37,519 bases of DNA, taken from contig CAZUAS010000018.1 in the NCBI GenBank assembly GCA_964618515.1, positions 1 through 37,519 on the forward strand, read 5' to 3'. The translations under genes were made by a program, and so were the position numbers. This document shows positions 8,098 to 15,742 of the stretch, piece after piece (within the stretch, counting starts at the first letter, position 1; each line of letters starts with the position of its first letter). The notes beneath the pieces are model-generated. The model was given only the letters and a program-made list of their open reading frames with translations, was not told the origin of the DNA and searched no databases. This stretch comes from JAFGNW01 sp964618515. Its GTDB lineage: Bacteria; Zixibacteria; MSB-5A5; GN15; FEB-12.

Positions 8098-8126
8098 TTG
8101 ACAAAACAACTTTTAAGATGTATCAA
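8098..8126 (+). promoter_or_regulatory. Upstream candidate promoter of gdhA
   Basis: A perfect TTGACA (8098-8103), a 17-base spacer and TATCAA (8121-8126, 4/6) lie in the 377-base divergent gap between ndh and gdhA. It would give a leader of about 160 bases that contains all three inverted repeats listed below. Confidence 0.45.
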
Positions 8127-8180
8127 AGTTCGTGAAAATAGTAACAAACTACCGGTTGGTACTTGAGGTTTGGAAAGAAT

Positions 8181-8200
8181 CTTTTTTTATTTAAAAAAAG
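8181..8200 (+). repeat. Inverted repeat 1 in gdhA leader
   Basis: CTTTTTTTA, two bases, TAAAAAAAG: perfect 9-base arms. It is AT-only apart from the ends, so chance or a bent-DNA element is possible. It is the outermost of three inverted repeats ahead of gdhA. Confidence 0.45.
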
Positions 8201-8213
8201 GTTTAATAAAACA

Positions 8214-8240
8214 GGTTAAGTCCTTAACCGGTATTATAAT
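8214..8240 (+). promoter_or_regulatory. Proximal gdhA promoter with palindrome in the -35 position
   Basis: A perfect TATAAT at 8235-8240 has no -35 hexamer. In its place lies the 16-base palindrome GGTTAAG-TC-CTTAACC (8214-8229). That arrangement is typical of an activator-dependent promoter where a dimeric regulator binds over the -35 element. The expected start is near 8247. Confidence 0.42.
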
Positions 8241-8248
8241 GGCTGATA

Positions 8249-8271
8249 GATTTCACCGACCGGGTGAAATC
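8249..8271 (+). promoter_or_regulatory. Inverted repeat 3: operator or 5'-UTR hairpin of gdhA
   Basis: GATTTCACC, five bases (GACCG), GGTGAAATC: perfect 9-base arms starting about +3 from the proximal promoter and ending about 10 bases before the SD (AAAGG, 8281-8285). As DNA it fits a dimer operator blocking early elongation; as RNA it is a stable stem-loop next to the ribosome binding site. It is not a terminator, since no T run follows. Confidence 0.5.
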
Positions 8272-8293
8272 GGAATTATGAAAGGTCAAAAAG

Positions 8294-9580
8294 ATGACTG
8301 GGCATTCTTTTAATCCGTTTGAAATGGCTCAAGCGCAGTTTGATAAGGTCGCCGACCTGCTGGAGCTGGATAATTCCACACGGGAACTTCTTCGCAATCC
8401 CCTGAGAGAATATCAGTTCCTGATACCCGTCCGGATGGACGACGGTCAAGTAAAAGTTTTCCGTGGTTTTCGGGTACAACATAATGATTCCCGGGGACCT
8501 TCAAAAGGCGGTATTCGATTCCATCCCCATGAAACAATAGACACTGTCCGGGCACTGGCGATGTGGATGACCTGGAAATGTGCCGTGGTTGACATTCCGC
8601 TCGGCGGAGGCAAAGGTGGCGTCATTTGCGACCCGCACAGTTTGAGTGACCGTGAACAGGAACAAATCTGTCGCGGCTGGGTTCGTCAGCTGGCCAGAAA
8701 TGTCGGACCGATTAACGATGTCCCTGCTCCGGACGTCATGACCAACGCCCAACACATGTTATGGATGCTCGATGAATATGAGCATATTCACGGTGGCAAA
8801 TACCCGGGGTTCATTACCGGCAAACCGGTTGGAATGGGCGGCTCTTTGGGGCGGACCGAAGCTACCGGCTACGGTGTTATTTACACCCTGCGGGAGGCTC
8901 TTAAAATAATGGGGCTTGACCCTAAAAAGACTACCTGTGCGGTTCAGGGTTTTGGCAATGTCGCCCAGTACGCCATCCAGCTTTACAAACAATTGGGCGG
9001 TACGGTCGTTTGTGTCTCCAGCTGGGACCAGCAAGACCAGACTTCATACACTTTTAAAAAGACATCCGGCGTTGACCTCGATGAACTCCGCAAGATTACC
9101 GACCGTTTCGGTGGTATTGACAAAGGGAAAGCCCGGGGGCTGGGTTACGAAGTACTGCCCGGCGAAGCCTGGATTGAACAGGAAGTGGATATTCTCATCC
9201 CGGCTGCCCTGGAAAATCAGGTAACCGGCGAAACCGTTAAGAAAATCAATAAAAAGGTAAAAATCGTAGCTGAAGGCGCCAATGGCCCCACCACTATCGA
9301 AGCTGACCGGGTTCTGGAAGAACGTAAAATCTATGTGATCCCGGATTTCCTGGCCAATGCGGGGGGGGTTACCTGCAGTTACTTTGAGCAGGTCCAGAGC
9401 AATATGAATTACTTCTGGGACAAAGACGACGTTCTGCAACGCCTTGATTTCAAAATGACGTCGGCTTACAAAGCGGTACATGAGATGCACGTGAAGCGGA
9501 ATATATATATGCGTGACGCCGCTTATGCTATCGCCATCGACCGGGTGGCTCGCGCCTGTCGGGACCGCGGCTGGGTATAA
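8294..9580 (+). CDS. gdhA: Glutamate dehydrogenase
   Basis: NAD(P)-dependent oxidative deamination of glutamate to 2-oxoglutarate and ammonia, or the reverse. The 428-residue length matches the hexameric GDH class. Substrate-site lysines Lys71 (GPSKGGIRFHP) and Lys95, catalytic Lys107 in PLGGGKGGV and Asp147 in PAPDVMTN are all present. The GKPVGMGGSLGRTEATGYGV stretch leads to the nucleotide fold with GFGNVAQYAIQ. Cofactor preference cannot be read safely. SD AAAGG is 8 bases before the ATG. It is monocistronic: a strong terminator follows and a structured leader precedes. With the VOR-Nuo operon and peptidases it fits amino-acid catabolism, and it could feed amino nitrogen in either direction. 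Confidence 0.97.
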   Translation: MTGHSFNPFEMAQAQFDKVADLLELDNSTRELLRNPLREYQFLIPVRMDDGQVKVFRGFRVQHNDSRGPSKGGIRFHPHETIDTVRALAMWMTWKCAVVDIPLGGGKGGVICDPHSLSDREQEQICRGWVRQLARNVGPINDVPAPDVMTNAQHMLWMLDEYEHIHGGKYPGFITGKPVGMGGSLGRTEATGYGVIYTLREALKIMGLDPKKTTCAVQGFGNVAQYAIQLYKQLGGTVVCVSSWDQQDQTSYTFKKTSGVDLDELRKITDRFGGIDKGKARGLGYEVLPGEAWIEQEVDILIPAALENQVTGETVKKINKKVKIVAEGANGPTTIEADRVLEERKIYVIPDFLANAGGVTCSYFEQVQSNMNYFWDKDDVLQRLDFKMTSAYKAVHEMHVKRNIYMRDAAYAIAIDRVARACRDRGWV

Positions 9581-9604
9581 TCTGCAATAACTTCATTTTA
9601 TTAT

Positions 9605-9641
9605 AAAAGCGGTTCGGGTTGTCTTAATCCGAACCGCTTTT
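9605..9641 (+). terminator. Rho-independent terminator after gdhA
   Basis: Perfect 13-base arms, AAAAGCGGTTCGG and CCGAACCGCTTTT, with an 11-base loop. The GC-rich core ends in a T run on + and, by symmetry, an A run on the other side. It starts 25 bases after the gdhA stop. Confidence 0.9.
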
Positions 9642-9820
9642 GATTTACAGGTATAAAAATCACATCAGCCTTAAAATCCAAGAATTGTTATTGGTTTTTT
9701 CCGGGGGTTTATTATCTTATTGTTCGTCGGTGAAGACTGACGACCTTAAGTTCCGGCCGGAAGTTACGAAAAATAGTATAAGCCGACATCGCGAATGAAT
9801 TAAAAAGGAGTTTTCTTTTC
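9642..9820 (+). other. Leader region of the ATP-grasp/nucleotidyltransferase gene
   Basis: No open reading frame of note. It holds a 12-base palindrome TTCCGGCCGGAA at 9751-9762, a 5-base inverted pair TCGTC/GACGA just before it (9724-9743), a TATAAG at 9777-9782 without a convincing -35, and a good SD (AAAAAGGAG) before the ATG at 9821. Confidence 0.4.
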
Positions 9821-12800
9821 ATGTCGGAAAAAAAGAAAGCAATCGACAAACTGGTGGACTCGCTGGAAGAACGCGCTAAGGAGCTCGATTGCCTTTATCA
9901 TATTGAAGAAATACTGAGCAATTACGATGAAAGCCTGGCGGATATATCTCATAAAATCATCCAGGCCATGCCATCCGGCTGCCGTTACCCGGAACAGTGC
10001 CAGACCAGGTTAACTTTCGAAAACACCTCCTACAGTTCTCCTGATTATGTCAAAACACCATGGGAACAAAGTGCCGATATTGTCGCCCATGATATGGTCA
10101 TAGGAACCATTACCATTTCCTACAAAGAAGAAATGCCCAAAGGTGACTTCGGGCCGTTTTTACAGGGGGAGGTAAAACTTATCGAAACCGTGGCTGAACG
10201 CCTGGGGCATTATATCCTGCACAAGAAAATGCGAGAAATATTTCAGGGTTTTGAACCGACTCAAACGGAGAGTCCTTCACGGGCACGCGGGGAATGGCAG
10301 GTCATAATGCAGATGCTTAAACAGACCGACCGCCACCTGTTTCTTAGTCTTACCCGTAAAATGCTTAATCATCTTTGCTGGAGCGGTATTGCCGAAGCCG
10401 AACGGCTTTACCAGTCTTTTGATATCGAGCAACAATCCGAGAAAGAAGAACTTACAGACGACTGGAATGTCCCTAACCAGCGCCGTTCGCTGGTTTTTTC
10501 GGCTGATTTCAGCAATACCGTTTTCGCCATCGCCATCAAACATCTCAGCGATGAAGAAATTCTCCGGCTTATTCAAAAATGGTTCCAGGAAGAAAAGCTG
10601 AGTTTTCTCGACCAGGTTATAAACCGTAATCTCTCGCTGGCCGTCGTCGGTGATGTTATCCGGCGCTATCACCATTTAACTCTTGACGAACCGGGCACCC
10701 CCTCACCCAGTAAAGTGGGCGTCCAGGTGTCGCTGATACGCCGCTTTTTATCCGACCAGCTGCCTTATATCAATGTCGCCAAAGACTATATCGAAGTCAG
10801 CGACTTTTATCATTTGCTTCAGAATATTATTTACAGCGCCGAGAGTCACGGCAAGCTGGGCGGAAAAAGTGCCGGGTTATACCTGGCGGCTCAAATTCTA
10901 AAGAAAAAAGGCCGCAAATCGGAGATGCTCGGTCATGTCAAGGTTCCCAAAACCTGGCATATTACCTCCGACGTTCTGTTGGTGTTCACTCATTACAACG
11001 ATTTCAGTGAAGTGGTGGAACAAAAGTACAAGGAAATAAACCAGGTTCGCCTGGAATACCCGCATATTGTTCAGACGTTCAAAAGTGCCCTGTTTCCGGC
11101 GGATATTATCAAGGGGTTATCGGTGGCTCTCGATGATTTCGGTGAACACCCCCTCATCGTACGCAGCTCCAGCCTTCTGGAGGACCGCATTGGCGCTGCC
11201 TTTTCCGGTAAATATAAAAGCCTGTTTTTAGCCAATCAGGGAAGTAAACAGAAACGACTGGACGCCTTAAAAGACGCTATCGCCGAAGTATATGCTTCCG
11301 TATTCGGTCCCGACCCGATTGAGTACCGCCGGGAAAGAGGTCTTCTTGATTTCAGCGAGGAAATGGGCATCATGATTCAGGAGGTAGTGGGCAATCGCGT
11401 CGGTAAATACTTCCTTCCCTCCTACGCCGGGGTGGCGTTCAGCTCCAATGAATTTCGCTGGTCTCCCCGTATTCGCCGGGAAGACGGTTTGATAAGACTG
11501 GTACCGGGGCTGGGTACACGGGCAGTGGACCGCCTGAGCGATGATTACCCGGTGCTGGTTGCCCCCGGTCAGCCCGGCCTTCGTGTCAACGTCAGCCCGG
11601 ACGAAACCGTCCGTTACTCACCTAAAAAAATCGATGTTCTTAATCTGGAGAGCAACAGCTTTGAAACCATTGAATTCGCCGATTTGCTGAAGGAAGCCGG
11701 TTATGAATTCCCGGGCATTAAGGAAATCGTTTCCATTTACAAAGATAATCATATTCAACGGCCAATCGGGATGAATATCGACTTCGACAATGAAAACCTG
11801 GTGGCTACTTTTGAAGGACTGATTTCCCGAACCCCCTTTATCAAACAGATGCACATGATTTTAAAAACTCTGGAGGAAACCCTGGGCGAACCGGTTGACA
11901 TAGAATTTGCTTCCGACGGCCGTGATTTCTACCTTTTGCAGTGCCGTCCGCAGAGTCATTCCGACCGCAGTGCCCCGGCCCCCATACCCAAAGACCTTCC
12001 CGATGCTCAGGTAATTTTCTCGGCGAACCGCTATATTTCCAATGGCCATGTCCCTGAAATCACTCATATCGTCTATGTCGACCCTTTAAAATATACGGAG
12101 CTTTCCGACCGGAGGTCACTTGAGGAGGTCGGTCAGGTCATCGGTAAACTCAATAAGATGTTGCCCAAAAGACGCTTTATACTGATGGGGCCCGGACGCT
12201 GGGGCAGTCGCGGCGATATCAAACTGGGCGTCAATGTCACTTATTCCGATATCAATAATACGGCTGTTCTGATTGAAATCGCCCGCAAGAAAGGAAACTA
12301 TGTTCCGGACCTGTCGTTCGGCACCCACTTTTTCCAGGACCTGGTGGAAACCCAGATTCGTTATCTGCCGCTTTATCCCGATGATGAGGGGATTGTCTTT
12401 AATGAAGAATTCCTGACCCATTCACCCAATCTTCTTCCAGAGATGCTGCCTGATTACGCCTACCTGGCGGAAGTCATCAAGCTTATCGATGTTCCCAGGG
12501 TCACTAACGGCCATATCCTCCAAATTCTGATGAATGCGGACCTGGATAAAGCCGTGGGTCTTTTAAGGCAGCCTTCGCTGGTCACCGAGCGAATCCGGTC
12601 GGAACAGAGATATAAAACTTATGAGGGGGTGACCGAAAATCATTGGCGCTGGCGGCAACAAATGGCGGAATTTATCGCCGCCCAGCTCGATGGTAAAAGG
12701 TTCGGAGTGGAGGGCTTCTATCTTTTCGGCAGTACCAAAAATGGTAGTGCCGGACCATACAGTGATATTGACATCCTGATACATTTCCGGGGGACTGCGG

Positions 12801-13009
12801 AACAACTGACCAATCTAAAACACTGGCTGGAAGGCTGGAGCTTGAGTTTGGATGAGTTAAATTATTTCCGGACCGGTTTCAGAAGGCGCGGGATTCTCGA
12901 TGTGCATATTGTTACCGACGAAGACATCAAAAACAAAACCGAATATGCCTCTAAAATCGGCGCCATTACCGACCCGGCGATGGCACTGCCGCTCATGAAT
13001 AAAGAGTAA
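9821..13009 (+). CDS. Sensor / PPDK-type ATP-grasp / nucleotidyltransferase fusion protein
   Basis: A 1062-residue cytosolic protein with three recognisable parts. Residues 1 to about 140 begin with a coiled segment and a GAF-like sensor of the kind seen ahead of histidine kinases (ELDCLYHIEEILS, then SADIVAHDMVIGTITISY). Residues about 340-710 are the ATP-binding domain of pyruvate phosphate dikinase/PEP synthase: Lys349 in GGKSAGL, Arg448 in VRSSS, Glu695 and the Gln707-x-Arg709 pair match the PPDK catalytic set in order and spacing. Residues about 735-940 are a conserved unassigned region (GPGRWGSRGDIKLGV, GTHFFQDLVE). Residues about 950-1050 are a Pol-beta/MNT-type nucleotidyltransferase with Gly970-Ser971 and Asp982-x-Asp984. 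Both the swivelling phospho-His domain and the PEP/pyruvate barrel of true dikinases are absent, so it is not a PPDK or PEP synthase; the phosphoryl or nucleotidyl acceptor is unknown. Confidence 0.88.
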   Translation: MSEKKKAIDKLVDSLEERAKELDCLYHIEEILSNYDESLADISHKIIQAMPSGCRYPEQCQTRLTFENTSYSSPDYVKTPWEQSADIVAHDMVIGTITISYKEEMPKGDFGPFLQGEVKLIETVAERLGHYILHKKMREIFQGFEPTQTESPSRARGEWQVIMQMLKQTDRHLFLSLTRKMLNHLCWSGIAEAERLYQSFDIEQQSEKEELTDDWNVPNQRRSLVFSADFSNTVFAIAIKHLSDEEILRLIQKWFQEEKLSFLDQVINRNLSLAVVGDVIRRYHHLTLDEPGTPSPSKVGVQVSLIRRFLSDQLPYINVAKDYIEVSDFYHLLQNIIYSAESHGKLGGKSAGLYLAAQILKKKGRKSEMLGHVKVPKTWHITSDVLLVFTHYNDFSEVVEQKYKEINQVRLEYPHIVQTFKSALFPADIIKGLSVALDDFGEHPLIVRSSSLLEDRIGAAFSGKYKSLFLANQGSKQKRLDALKDAIAEVYASVFGPDPIEYRRERGLLDFSEEMGIMIQEVVGNRVGKYFLPSYAGVAFSSNEFRWSPRIRREDGLIRLVPGLGTRAVDRLSDDYPVLVAPGQPGLRVNVSPDETVRYSPKKIDVLNLESNSFETIEFADLLKEAGYEFPGIKEIVSIYKDNHIQRPIGMNIDFDNENLVATFEGLISRTPFIKQMHMILKTLEETLGEPVDIEFASDGRDFYLLQCRPQSHSDRSAPAPIPKDLPDAQVIFSANRYISNGHVPEITHIVYVDPLKYTELSDRRSLEEVGQVIGKLNKMLPKRRFILMGPGRWGSRGDIKLGVNVTYSDINNTAVLIEIARKKGNYVPDLSFGTHFFQDLVETQIRYLPLYPDDEGIVFNEEFLTHSPNLLPEMLPDYAYLAEVIKLIDVPRVTNGHILQILMNADLDKAVGLLRQPSLVTERIRSEQRYKTYEGVTENHWRWRQQMAEFIAAQLDGKRFGVEGFYLFGSTKNGSAGPYSDIDILIHFRGTAEQLTNLKHWLEGWSLSLDELNYFRTGFRRRGILDVHIVTDEDIKNKTEYASKIGAITDPAMALPLMNKE

Positions 13010-13025
13010 AAAAACGCCTGCCGGA

Positions 13026-13874
13026 TTAGCCTTTTTCGGGCGACAGTATCCCGTATATATTTTTTTCGTACTCTTTTTTCTTTCCCCAGAACATCCTTAA
13101 AGAAGGGGGATTATAGTAAAAGCCGCTTTTGTTAAGCAGTCTGACCATGGTTCGGTTATGTTCCAGAACGCCAACGCCAAGGTCATATTTCGAATAAGCG
13201 GTCATAATAGCATTCCACAACAGCCCGGCCGTTTTCGAAGACAGGGCTACCATGGGACCGACCATTAACTTTCCTTCCCCCCGAGGGCGAACGAAGGCAT
13301 ATCCTGATAGAAAAGGGTCCTGGACAATATAGGTCGAGTCGCGATATTCCCGGTGGTATCTTTCTAAAATCCGAGCACGCTCGATATTGGTATGCTTGCG
13401 GTCAAATTCGATTATCTCACGGGACGGTTCGAGCAGGGCGATTTTACCCACCCGCACAGCTTTACCGGCGGGTCTGAAAAAACGCAATGAAAGGTACTTA
13501 TCTCTGAAACCCAGACGCCGATAAAGCGATACCGCGGCAAAAACGCCGTCGAGCTCGATTGTCTTTACGTCCCGGCTTTTAAGATAAGCCATCGCATGAC
13601 TCAACAGGTGTTCCCCAATTTTTTTACCGCGATATTCCGGATTAACTATTAGAGAACCCACAAAAGCATAATCAGCATAAGACGTAGTTGTAATAATTCC
13701 GGCATACCGGTTATCTACCCGGGCGACAAAACATCCTTCAGGTTCAAACGCCATCAGTTTTTCAAAATCCGCCGGCAAATAATCCCAGTGTTCATTATCC
13801 GTCATTTTAACGGCGAATTCCAAATCGGCGTTCGTCATGAGGGAAATATTCAGATTACCGATATTATTTTTCAT
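13026..13874 (-). CDS. GNAT-family N-acetyltransferase, two-domain
   Basis: A 282-residue acetyl-CoA-dependent acyltransferase. The N-terminal half is a canonical GNAT fold; the CoA pyrophosphate-binding loop is VNPEYRGKKIGEHLLSHA and the last strand motif is LYRRLGFRDKY. The C-terminal half (from about residue 145) looks like the second GNAT-like domain of the YitH/Acetyltransf_18 type. It starts with an ATG that overlaps the stop of the upstream beta-hydroxyacid dehydrogenase by four bases, so the two are co-translated. The acceptor is unknown. It converges on the ATP-grasp fusion gene with 16 bases between the stops. Confidence 0.88.
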   Translation of the reverse strand: MKNNIGNLNISLMTNADLEFAVKMTDNEHWDYLPADFEKLMAFEPEGCFVARVDNRYAGIITTTSYADYAFVGSLIVNPEYRGKKIGEHLLSHAMAYLKSRDVKTIELDGVFAAVSLYRRLGFRDKYLSLRFFRPAGKAVRVGKIALLEPSREIIEFDRKHTNIERARILERYHREYRDSTYIVQDPFLSGYAFVRPRGEGKLMVGPMVALSSKTAGLLWNAIMTAYSKYDLGVGVLEHNRTMVRLLNKSGFYYNPPSLRMFWGKKKEYEKNIYGILSPEKG

Positions 13875-14734
13875 CGCCGTACCCCTGCTTTTAAAATTTT
13901 ATACACGACTGAAAAATCCAGGTGTTCTGTTTTATTCCCAGTCGTTAAAGCGAATACTTCCCGAGCGACTGTTCCGGTTACAAGCGGATGTTCCAAGCTG
14001 CGAGCCAGGTCTTCAAGGCAGTTCAGATCTTTATAAATCGTTGCCGCCGCAAAATGCGGTGAAAAATCCTCATCCAGGAGTTTTTGCTTCTTGGCATTTA
14101 AAATCCCGGAGTTACCGGCTCCGACAGCAAGTATCTCCAGCACTTTACTCCTGTCAAGGCCAATTTTTTCCCCGAGAACAACAGCTTCAGCCAGCGATGT
14201 CATGAACGTGCCCAGAATAAGATTGTTGACCAGCTTCATCTTGGTGGCCAGAGTCGGTTTTTCGAGGAAAAAAATATGTTGACCGATTTTTTCAAGATAG
14301 GGCCGAGCCTTGAGGTAAGCATCTTCTTGACCGCTGACCAGGATAGTCAGAGCGCCTTTTGAAGCCGGTACAACACTGCCCAGAACCGGAGCTTCGAGAT
14401 ACGCCGCTCCGGTATTCTGACAGGCTTCGTAAAAAGCCGGGACAGCCTCATAATGGTTGGTAGTCGTATCGATAATGATTTTATTCGCACAGTCGCCCGC
14501 AAGTAAACCATTCTCACCGGTAAGAACCTCCCTCACCGCAACACTGTCAAAAAGGTTCAAAAAGACAATTTCCGAAGAAGCAATCAAAGATGCCGGTTTT
14601 TCAGCAGTCGGCGCCTTCAAGCCCCGGGTTTTTTCGAGAGTGCGGTTCCAGACCACTAATGCCAACCCCTCGGATATCAGTCTTTCCGCCATTACCCGTC
14701 CCAGAGTACCCATTCCGATAAAGCCCGTTTTCAT
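13871..14734 (-). CDS. NAD(P)-dependent beta-hydroxyacid dehydrogenase (3-hydroxyisobutyrate dehydrogenase family)
   Basis: A 287-residue oxidoreductase of the 3-HIBDH/6-phosphogluconate dehydrogenase family. The Rossmann motif GFIGMGTLGRVMAERL is at the N-terminus with WNRT after the second strand; the Arg of WNRT is commonly associated with NADPH use. The substrate-loop motif APVLGSVVPASKGALTIL and the catalytic-lysine helix MKLVNNLILG follow. Members act on 3-hydroxyisobutyrate, tartronate semialdehyde, or glyoxylate/succinic semialdehyde; the loop is closest to the glyoxylate/succinate-semialdehyde reductase type, but this is not certain. SD AAAGGA precedes the ATG. First gene of a two-gene unit with the GNAT gene. 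Confidence 0.9.
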   Translation of the reverse strand: MKTGFIGMGTLGRVMAERLISEGLALVVWNRTLEKTRGLKAPTAEKPASLIASSEIVFLNLFDSVAVREVLTGENGLLAGDCANKIIIDTTTNHYEAVPAFYEACQNTGAAYLEAPVLGSVVPASKGALTILVSGQEDAYLKARPYLEKIGQHIFFLEKPTLATKMKLVNNLILGTFMTSLAEAVVLGEKIGLDRSKVLEILAVGAGNSGILNAKKQKLLDEDFSPHFAAATIYKDLNCLEDLARSLEHPLVTGTVAREVFALTTGNKTEHLDFSVVYKILKAGVRR

Positions 14735-14829
14735 TATTAATCCTTTCCCGGCAAGTGGTTCAATACGACCATAATTAAATATAACGAATCCGTGACGGCA
14801 AGTTAATCAGACGAATTTTCAAAAAAATC

Positions 14830-14858
14830 TTGAAAAAAGACTGATGGGCACATAACTT
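14830..14858 (+). promoter_or_regulatory. Weak candidate promoter for the DUF89 gene
   Basis: TTGAAA (14830-14835, 5/6), 17 bases, TAACTT (14853-14858, 3/6). The expected start falls close to the ATG at 14867, which has no Shine-Dalgarno, so a leaderless transcript is possible. Confidence 0.25.
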
Positions 14859-14866
14859 GAAATAAT

Positions 14867-15742
14867 ATGAAAACTTACCTGGATTGTTTTCCCTGCTTCC
14901 TCAAACAGGCTTTAAATGCGGTCCGGTTTACCACGGCTGATGAAAAGCTTCATGAAAAAGTCATGTATGAAGCAATTAAAATGGCCGCCCGCATAGATCC
15001 CCGCCAAACCCCACCGGAAATGGGCCGGCAAATACACCAGCTCATCCGCGAATTAACCGGCGTGGCTGACCCCTACCGGGAAGTAAAGAAGCGATTCAAC
15101 GACTACGCCCTTGCGGCCGAACCGCGCCTTCGAAAAATAATCGAACAATCGGAAGAACCTCTGGAGACGGCTGTCCGCCTGGCAATTGCCGGCAATATTA
15201 TCGATTTCGGGCCGAACAGCCGCCTGGTTGACACCCAGGTAAGCGAAGCCATCGAACATTCATTGACCGCCTCTCTGGACAACGAGGAACTCGAAGCCTT
15301 TAAAAAATCCCTGAAAACATCATCCGTTATTTTGTACCTCGGCGATAATGCCGGTGAGATAGTCTTCGACCGCCTGTTAATCGAACGACTCCCTCTGGAA
15401 AAAATTACTTTCGTGGTCAAGGGCTATCCGGTGATTAATGATGCCACCATGTCGGATGCCATGGATACGGGATTGACCGAACTGGTGCGAGTCATTGATA
15501 ACGGCCACGATGCTCCGGGTACGATAATCGACCAATGCTCGGATGAATTTAAAAAGATATACGCCCGGGCCGATTTGGTTATCGCCAAAGGCCAGGGTAA
15601 CTATGAAACATTGAGTAACGAAAATAAAAATATCTTTTTCCTGTTAAAAGCCAAATGCCCGATAATCGCCCGGCATCTGGCCGTTGAATTGGGCAGTATC
15701 GTCATCAGAAGAAACCATTTCAAACTAAGGACGGAACAGTGA
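14867..15742 (+). CDS. DUF89/ARMT1-like metal-dependent phosphatase
   Basis: A 291-residue protein of the DUF89 family, described as metal-dependent damage-control phosphatases that remove phosphate from unwanted sugar phosphates and related metabolites. The N-terminal pair Cys7-x-x-Cys10 (DCFPCFLKQ) is characteristic of the AF1104-like subgroup. The core motif GDNAGEIVFD carries Asp160, Asn161, Glu164 and Asp168, and a later KGQGNYE (from Lys241) completes the metal/phosphate site. The stop overlaps the GTG of the S9 peptidase (GTGA), so the two genes are coupled. No Shine-Dalgarno is seen. The substrate is unknown. Confidence 0.88.
   Translation: MKTYLDCFPCFLKQALNAVRFTTADEKLHEKVMYEAIKMAARIDPRQTPPEMGRQIHQLIRELTGVADPYREVKKRFNDYALAAEPRLRKIIEQSEEPLETAVRLAIAGNIIDFGPNSRLVDTQVSEAIEHSLTASLDNEELEAFKKSLKTSSVILYLGDNAGEIVFDRLLIERLPLEKITFVVKGYPVINDATMSDAMDTGLTELVRVIDNGHDAPGTIIDQCSDEFKKIYARADLVIAKGQGNYETLSNENKNIFFLLKAKCPIIARHLAVELGSIVIRRNHFKLRTEQ

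Noticed and set aside
8278..8313. 11-codon upstream frame overlapping the gdhA start
   Set aside because: An ATG at 8278 opens a short out-of-frame peptide (MKGQKDDWAFF), but it has no ribosome site and the gdhA SD lies inside it; probably chance.
12680..13874. Nucleotidyltransferase plus GNAT as a toxin-antitoxin pair
   Set aside because: The nucleotidyltransferase is a domain of a 1062-residue protein, and the GNAT gene is on the other strand, coupled to a dehydrogenase.
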